Source of the DNA: Rugamonas sp045984285
Lineage (GTDB): Bacteria > Pseudomonadota > Gammaproteobacteria > Burkholderiales > Burkholderiaceae_D
DNA length: 64,000 bases
Direction: 5' to 3'
Assembly (NCBI RefSeq): GCF_045984285.3
Contig: NZ_JBJQIK030000004.1
Location: forward strand, 124,001 to 188,000
Positions 61,501 to 64,000 of the stretch are shown here, piece by piece. Made by a program: the position numbers and the translations under genes. Under the pieces are notes generated by a model that was given only the letters and a program-made list of their open reading frames with translations, was not told the DNA's origin and did no database searches. The stretch's first letter is position 1, and each line of letters starts with the position of its first letter.

Positions 61501-61611
61501 AAGGATCCTCCTGTTGTCGGTTCCACCCAGCTGCCGACGAACAACTCGATCTCGGCCAGCTACGATCCTCTGGGACGTACCTTCTTTGCTACGCTGAACG
61601 TCAAGATGTAG
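58516..61611 (+). CDS. Large TonB-dependent receptor (cell-wall sugar locus)
   Basis: The 1031-residue outer-membrane receptor has a signal peptide (residues about 1-33, ending SIASA), a plug starting KVVITGTRLVNRGF with TLNLRNLGPTRNLVLVNGRR and GSSAVYGSDAISGVVNFI, and a long barrel ending TLNVKM. It is of the oligosaccharide-importing type frequent in Xanthomonas and Duganella relatives. The N-terminal basic stretch before the hydrophobic core is long (about 16 residues), as in such receptors. It probably imports oligogalacturonides or related products of the adjacent enzymes. Confidence 0.88.
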   Translation: MRHQKRSSKKRTRQQQSISAILVAASITSIASAQEAENSTTKPEDNKVVITGTRLVNRGFLAPTPVTVLDAQELKVTGTQNLETLLTDTPQFTANQLSSPTANTMQAGQPSGTATLNLRNLGPTRNLVLVNGRRFAITGPDFTTDINAIPAALVKRIETVTGGSSAVYGSDAISGVVNFIMRDNFQGIELNAQRSWDQPTKTPTKSVDLTVGGNFDNNKGNAVMSFNFMDREGQTRGDLGGYSLPSLGDGCVTAASWSATRPGTPMAIPAGQTCLSAGGRPGLIFSGSSNVPNGRIGNFPVVGSAASNPALDAALRAAGLGSMGTLGAIFDASGKSVRPYVAPDDAYDLGPLSYIVTPQKRWMGNAFARYELSDNATAYMEMHYSSNSAKVQIGPSGAGGNFLINTNNPYLSPQMQEVMRQMDLRETGTVRATNGSQTLTTVAGDGLALINLNRRLSDMGTRMGETEHSVYRIAVGVRGDLPSVSENYLSDLKYDVYYTNARTTESQFQGGSVSLSRFQNAILSQNGAAPVFNPFGQNMTDAARNAIQISSNSNIVAEQQVLAGNVTGKLADLPSGPVDFSAGFERRHSFAKYTPDAFLASGDVSGWNAALPTAGEATVKEFFGEARVPLLKDKPFAKSLSVSGAFRHSDYDVESVGKVWTSSIGTEWAPAESLTFRVQKQKSIRAPNVGELFGGQGRNGPTAIDPCSSRAPAGQQTAAVRALCVATGVPSNLVFDQSVQPTPFLTQIIGGNPNLSAETSHTTTVGAVFAPRSVRGLQMSLDYYKITLDNAISTLGGGGIQSVLDLCYNTIQNADSVYCKAINRDPVTGQIAAPSYVMTTAANIGGIKTQGVDMAVNYAFPSAWGLFGNSSRWNLDTNWTYVDELTFTPIQDIPDVKNECVGTWGGTCGQPVAKWKGTARVTWNSGKVMLSARARYTGSVTTDAYIVPLRKGLTPPLYESLTNPKIKAYTYLDLTAGYEFSKMVSLTAGVRNVTDKDPPVVGSTQLPTNNSISASYDPLGRTFFATLNVKM

Positions 61612-61630
61612 GAAGCGGCAGGCAAACAAA

Positions 61631-61664
61631 AACCCCCGGCAGCGCAAACTGCCGGGGGTTTTTT
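61631..61664. terminator. Strong intrinsic terminator between the TonB receptor and GH28 genes
   Basis: A perfect 12-bp stem (aacccccggcag, 61631-61642; partner 61649-61660) with loop cgcaaa is followed by a six-T run (61659-61664). An A-run on the left side allows bidirectional action for the convergent GH28 gene, whose stop lies 12 bp away. Confidence 0.92.
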
Positions 61665-61676
61665 ACGCCTTGCGGA

Positions 61677-63176
61677 TCAGGCCAGGCTGCAGGCGCCGGG
61701 CGCGATCAGTGCGGGGCGCGCATCCTTGCCGGCCACGGTGAAGCGCACGCGCTGCAGCGTAAGGTGGCGCACATTGCGCGCCCACAGGCCGTAGGCAGGC
61801 ATCACAGTGGCGAACATATGCGGGTCCGGGTACAGGTCACGTCCATCGGGCACTTTGGCCGCTTCCAGCACCGGTTCGGTGGCAGGCATCATGGCCAGGT
61901 TCACGTCGCGCAGCAGGATATGCTCGATCGGCTTCCCGGGAATGGCGGTGAAGAAGGAACCGCGCATGCCGTTGTTCTCGCCGCTGATGCGGTCATAGAC
62001 GATATGGCGAAGCGTGCCCGGGCCGGGACGCTTCTGCTCCGGCCTCACACGGCCACGATCGCTGAGGATCAGGAACAGCGGACTCTCGGCACGCACGATT
62101 TTCGCATCATGCACGAGAATGCGTTCCACGGTGCCGCCATCCACGGTTTCCCAGGAAATGCCGCCATCGGCCTTGCGCCGCTTGATGGAGCGCATCTGCT
62201 CCGACGGGCCGCCCAGCACCACATTCCGCACCAGCACGTTGCGCAGGTCTCCCTGCGAATCGGTGCCGAACTTGAGCGCATTGCAGCTGCTGTAAAACTC
62301 GCAGTTCTCGATCAGGATATTCTCGCCGTTTCGCTGGCTTGCACCCTTGAAGCACAGGCCATCATCCTCCGCATTGATGAACACATTGCGCACGATAACG
62401 CGGCGGCAGCCGTCGATATCGAGGCCGTCGTTGTTGTGGTTGGACTGGTTCTCAACGTGGATGCCGTCCACGATCAGGTCTTCGCAGTTCAGGTAGTTCT
62501 GCATCCAGCATGGCGAGTCCTGCATGCGCAGGTCGCGGATCACGACGTTCTTGCAGTCGAGCATGCGGATCAGGAAAGGCCGGCCCGGCGTAGCGCCGAT
62601 GGTCTGCTCGCCCGGGAAGTTGGTTTTGGTGCCGCGGCCGTCGATCAGGCCTTTGCCGCACAGGCCCACGCGCTCGCAGCCCTGGGCGAAGATCAGCGAC
62701 TGGTTCATGCCCATATTGCTGTCCTGGACCGTAAGCCTGTTCGCCTTGCGCTCAGGGTAGTCGTCCAGGTTGGTGCTGGCCACCAGGCGGCTGCCTTCCG
62801 CAATTTCGAGCATCACACCGGAACGCAGGTCGATGGTGCCGCTGATGTATTCGCCTTTCGCGAGGCGCACCGTACCGCCACCGGCGGCCGCACAGGCATC
62901 CACCGCGCGCTGGATGGCGGGTGTTGCGAGCGCGCCTTTTTCGAGGCCGTAGGATTCCGGTTCGAATACGCGTTCGGGCACCGGCCACGGACGCAGCGTC
63001 TGCGTGAGCTGCAGCGCCATCTTGTCCAGGTCGCGCCGCAATTGGTCGGCCCATTCCGGCGCCTTGCCGCACGGCGCAGCCATGGCTGCTGCCGGCAGCA
63101 TGGCGCCGAGCACTCCACCTCCCAGGGCCAGGGCCAGCTTTCGGCGTTGAGGATTATGGGAAATCGTTGACACCAT
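61677..63176 (-). CDS. GH28-like polygalacturonase family protein
   Basis: The 499-residue protein has a Tat-like signal (RRKLALALGGG, then a hydrophobic core to residue about 34) and a right-handed beta-helix. The acid motifs NNDGLDID (Asp250, Asp253) and AEDDGLCFKG (Asp271, Asp272) fit the GH28 catalytic aspartates. The usual G-H-G motif is replaced by SCNALKFGTDSQG (residues about 297-309), so the specificity may differ from classical polygalacturonase. It probably cleaves galacturonan or a related pectin chain. It sits with a GH43 gene on its 5' side, 17 bp away. Confidence 0.82.
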   Translation of the reverse strand: MVSTISHNPQRRKLALALGGGVLGAMLPAAAMAAPCGKAPEWADQLRRDLDKMALQLTQTLRPWPVPERVFEPESYGLEKGALATPAIQRAVDACAAAGGGTVRLAKGEYISGTIDLRSGVMLEIAEGSRLVASTNLDDYPERKANRLTVQDSNMGMNQSLIFAQGCERVGLCGKGLIDGRGTKTNFPGEQTIGATPGRPFLIRMLDCKNVVIRDLRMQDSPCWMQNYLNCEDLIVDGIHVENQSNHNNDGLDIDGCRRVIVRNVFINAEDDGLCFKGASQRNGENILIENCEFYSSCNALKFGTDSQGDLRNVLVRNVVLGGPSEQMRSIKRRKADGGISWETVDGGTVERILVHDAKIVRAESPLFLILSDRGRVRPEQKRPGPGTLRHIVYDRISGENNGMRGSFFTAIPGKPIEHILLRDVNLAMMPATEPVLEAAKVPDGRDLYPDPHMFATVMPAYGLWARNVRHLTLQRVRFTVAGKDARPALIAPGACSLA

Positions 63177-63193
63177 CAGCTGTCTCCTTACTG

Positions 63194-64000
63194 TTATCGG
63201 ACTATATTTACCCTGAACCAGTCTACGTCGATGTAGTTGTGATGGATTTGGTTCAGGGGCTTGCTTGATTTGACTTCATCAATATCGGAACGGATGTAGG
63301 TGAATACCGCCGGGCGGCTTCCCTTCCACCACGAGAATTTCGCCAGCGGCGTGACAGGCCCGAAATCCCGGAAGGCGTCTTTCTCGCTCAGGGAATAGGA
63401 AAACTGCACGGTCTGGTCATTGCGCACATGCGCGCGCAGGATGATGGAAGCGCCGGCGATCCTCTCGCCGCGCGTTTCCTCACCCGCATTCGAATAGGTC
63501 AGGTAGTTCGCACCGCCCTCGCGCGCCACGCCGATCCATGGCACCTTCACGCCGAACAGGCTAAGACCCGCGCGCTGGCCATCCGCCATGCCGGCCAATT
63601 CGATGCGAGTGCTGATTTCGGCTGCAGGCCCTTCCAGAATCTGCGTCAGCGTATTCCTTGCGCCAACGAGATAGCGGGCCTTGTTCGCTTCGATGCGCAT
63701 AAAGCCCGGACGCTGCGTGAGGCTCCAGCGGCCTGCATCCGGATTGTGGTTCCAGGACCATTGCAGGCCAAGCGCGCTGCCGGAAAACTCGTCCGAGTTC
63801 TGCAGCCGGTAATCCGGCGACCGCGCCGCTGTCTGCGGCACGGGGTGGTTCAGCACCGGCAGGCCCTGCTCGCCCATCACCGGCCAATCTTCCTTCCACG
63901 CCACCGGCTGCAGGTGGGTAATGCGGCCGAAGGCGCCCGTGCTGTTGAAATGGATGAACCAGCCCTGCCCCGACGGCGTTTCAACCCAGCCGCCCTGGTG
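63194..64000 (-). CDS. GH43-family glycosidase, C-terminal part (cut by window edge)
   Basis: The frame is open to the right edge; 268 codons of the C-terminal part are present. The first residues (GGWVETPSGQGWFIHF, GRITHLQPVAWKEDWPVMG) match the end of the GH43 five-bladed propeller. Then follows a beta-sandwich accessory domain (residues after SDEFSGSALGLQWSWNHNPD) as in GH43 xylosidase/arabinofuranosidase proteins. The catalytic Asp/Glu residues lie outside the window. It is on the same strand, upstream of the GH28 gene, and probably in the same operon. Confidence 0.85.
   Translation of the reverse strand, partial: HQGGWVETPSGQGWFIHFNSTGAFGRITHLQPVAWKEDWPVMGEQGLPVLNHPVPQTAARSPDYRLQNSDEFSGSALGLQWSWNHNPDAGRWSLTQRPGFMRIEANKARYLVGARNTLTQILEGPAAEISTRIELAGMADGQRAGLSLFGVKVPWIGVAREGGANYLTYSNAGEETRGERIAGASIILRAHVRNDQTVQFSYSLSEKDAFRDFGPVTPLAKFSWWKGSRPAVFTYIRSDIDEVKSSKPLNQIHHNYIDVDWFRVNIVR

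Noticed and set aside
1..64000. rRNA, tRNA, CRISPR arrays, insertion sequences, phage genes and an origin
   Set aside because: No such signature was recognised on either strand by reading; short structured RNAs cannot be excluded without a covariance search.

Overview
The window looks like a chromosomal segment of a high-GC Gram-negative betaproteobacterium, most likely Oxalobacteraceae (Massilia, Duganella or Pseudoduganella type). The reasons are GC-rich coding DNA, Burkholderiales-type porin and LysR genes, many TonB-dependent receptors, a fused isobutyryl-CoA mutase, a fused indolepyruvate oxidoreductase and a full exosortase A (XrtA/PEP-CTERM) exopolysaccharide locus. Family names are recognised from the sequences by eye; no database search was run. 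No rRNA, tRNA, CRISPR array, insertion sequence or phage gene was seen.

Layout. 1-6086: the start of an HD-GYP-type gene (truncated by the window edge), two LysR regulators around a dicarboxylate-type symporter, and a secreted alpha/beta hydrolase paired with a porin. 6260-14220: amino-acid catabolism, with fused indolepyruvate:ferredoxin oxidoreductase, then icmF behind a LiuR-like palindrome and promoter, then a phytanoyl-CoA-dioxygenase-like gene. 14198-23197: a disaccharide phosphorolysis locus of GH65 phosphorylase, beta-phosphoglucomutase, MFS transporter, two LacI regulators and a divergent TonB receptor, with visible LacI-type operators. 23383-29087: small metabolic and regulatory genes, namely an MBL-fold hydrolase with a divergent TetR and twin operators, a MoaD-like protein next to a beta-propeller protein, a carboxymuconolactone-decarboxylase-like gene with a divergent AraC regulator, and a ferredoxin.

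29106-55928: a 27 kb XrtA exopolysaccharide region in five blocks of alternating strand. It holds exosortase A fused to EpsI, five glycosyltransferases, two polysaccharide deacetylases, FemAB, a CapK-like adenylating enzyme, two asparagine-synthase-like proteins, a beta-barrel protein, a trypsin-like protease, an export lipoprotein, a small-molecule module (AMP ligase, PLP decarboxylase, acyl carrier protein, two alpha/beta hydrolases) and UDP-GalNAcA synthesis genes (tviB-like dehydrogenase, wbpP-like epimerase) with VanZ. Many adjacent genes overlap by 4-16 bp, which suggests tight translational coupling. The chain-length regulator, tyrosine kinase, flippase, polymerase and initiating sugar transferase are not in the window.

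55999-64000: a plant cell-wall (probably pectin) utilisation locus with a secreted six-hairpin glycosidase, a large TonB receptor, a GH28-like polygalacturonase and the C-terminal part of a GH43 enzyme. A perfect intrinsic terminator separates the receptor from the GH28 gene.

The strongest candidate for an under-described system is the XrtA small-molecule module. Its acyl carrier protein, ligase, decarboxylase and nucleophile-altered hydrolases suggest an uncharacterised acyl or amino-acyl decoration of the polysaccharide.
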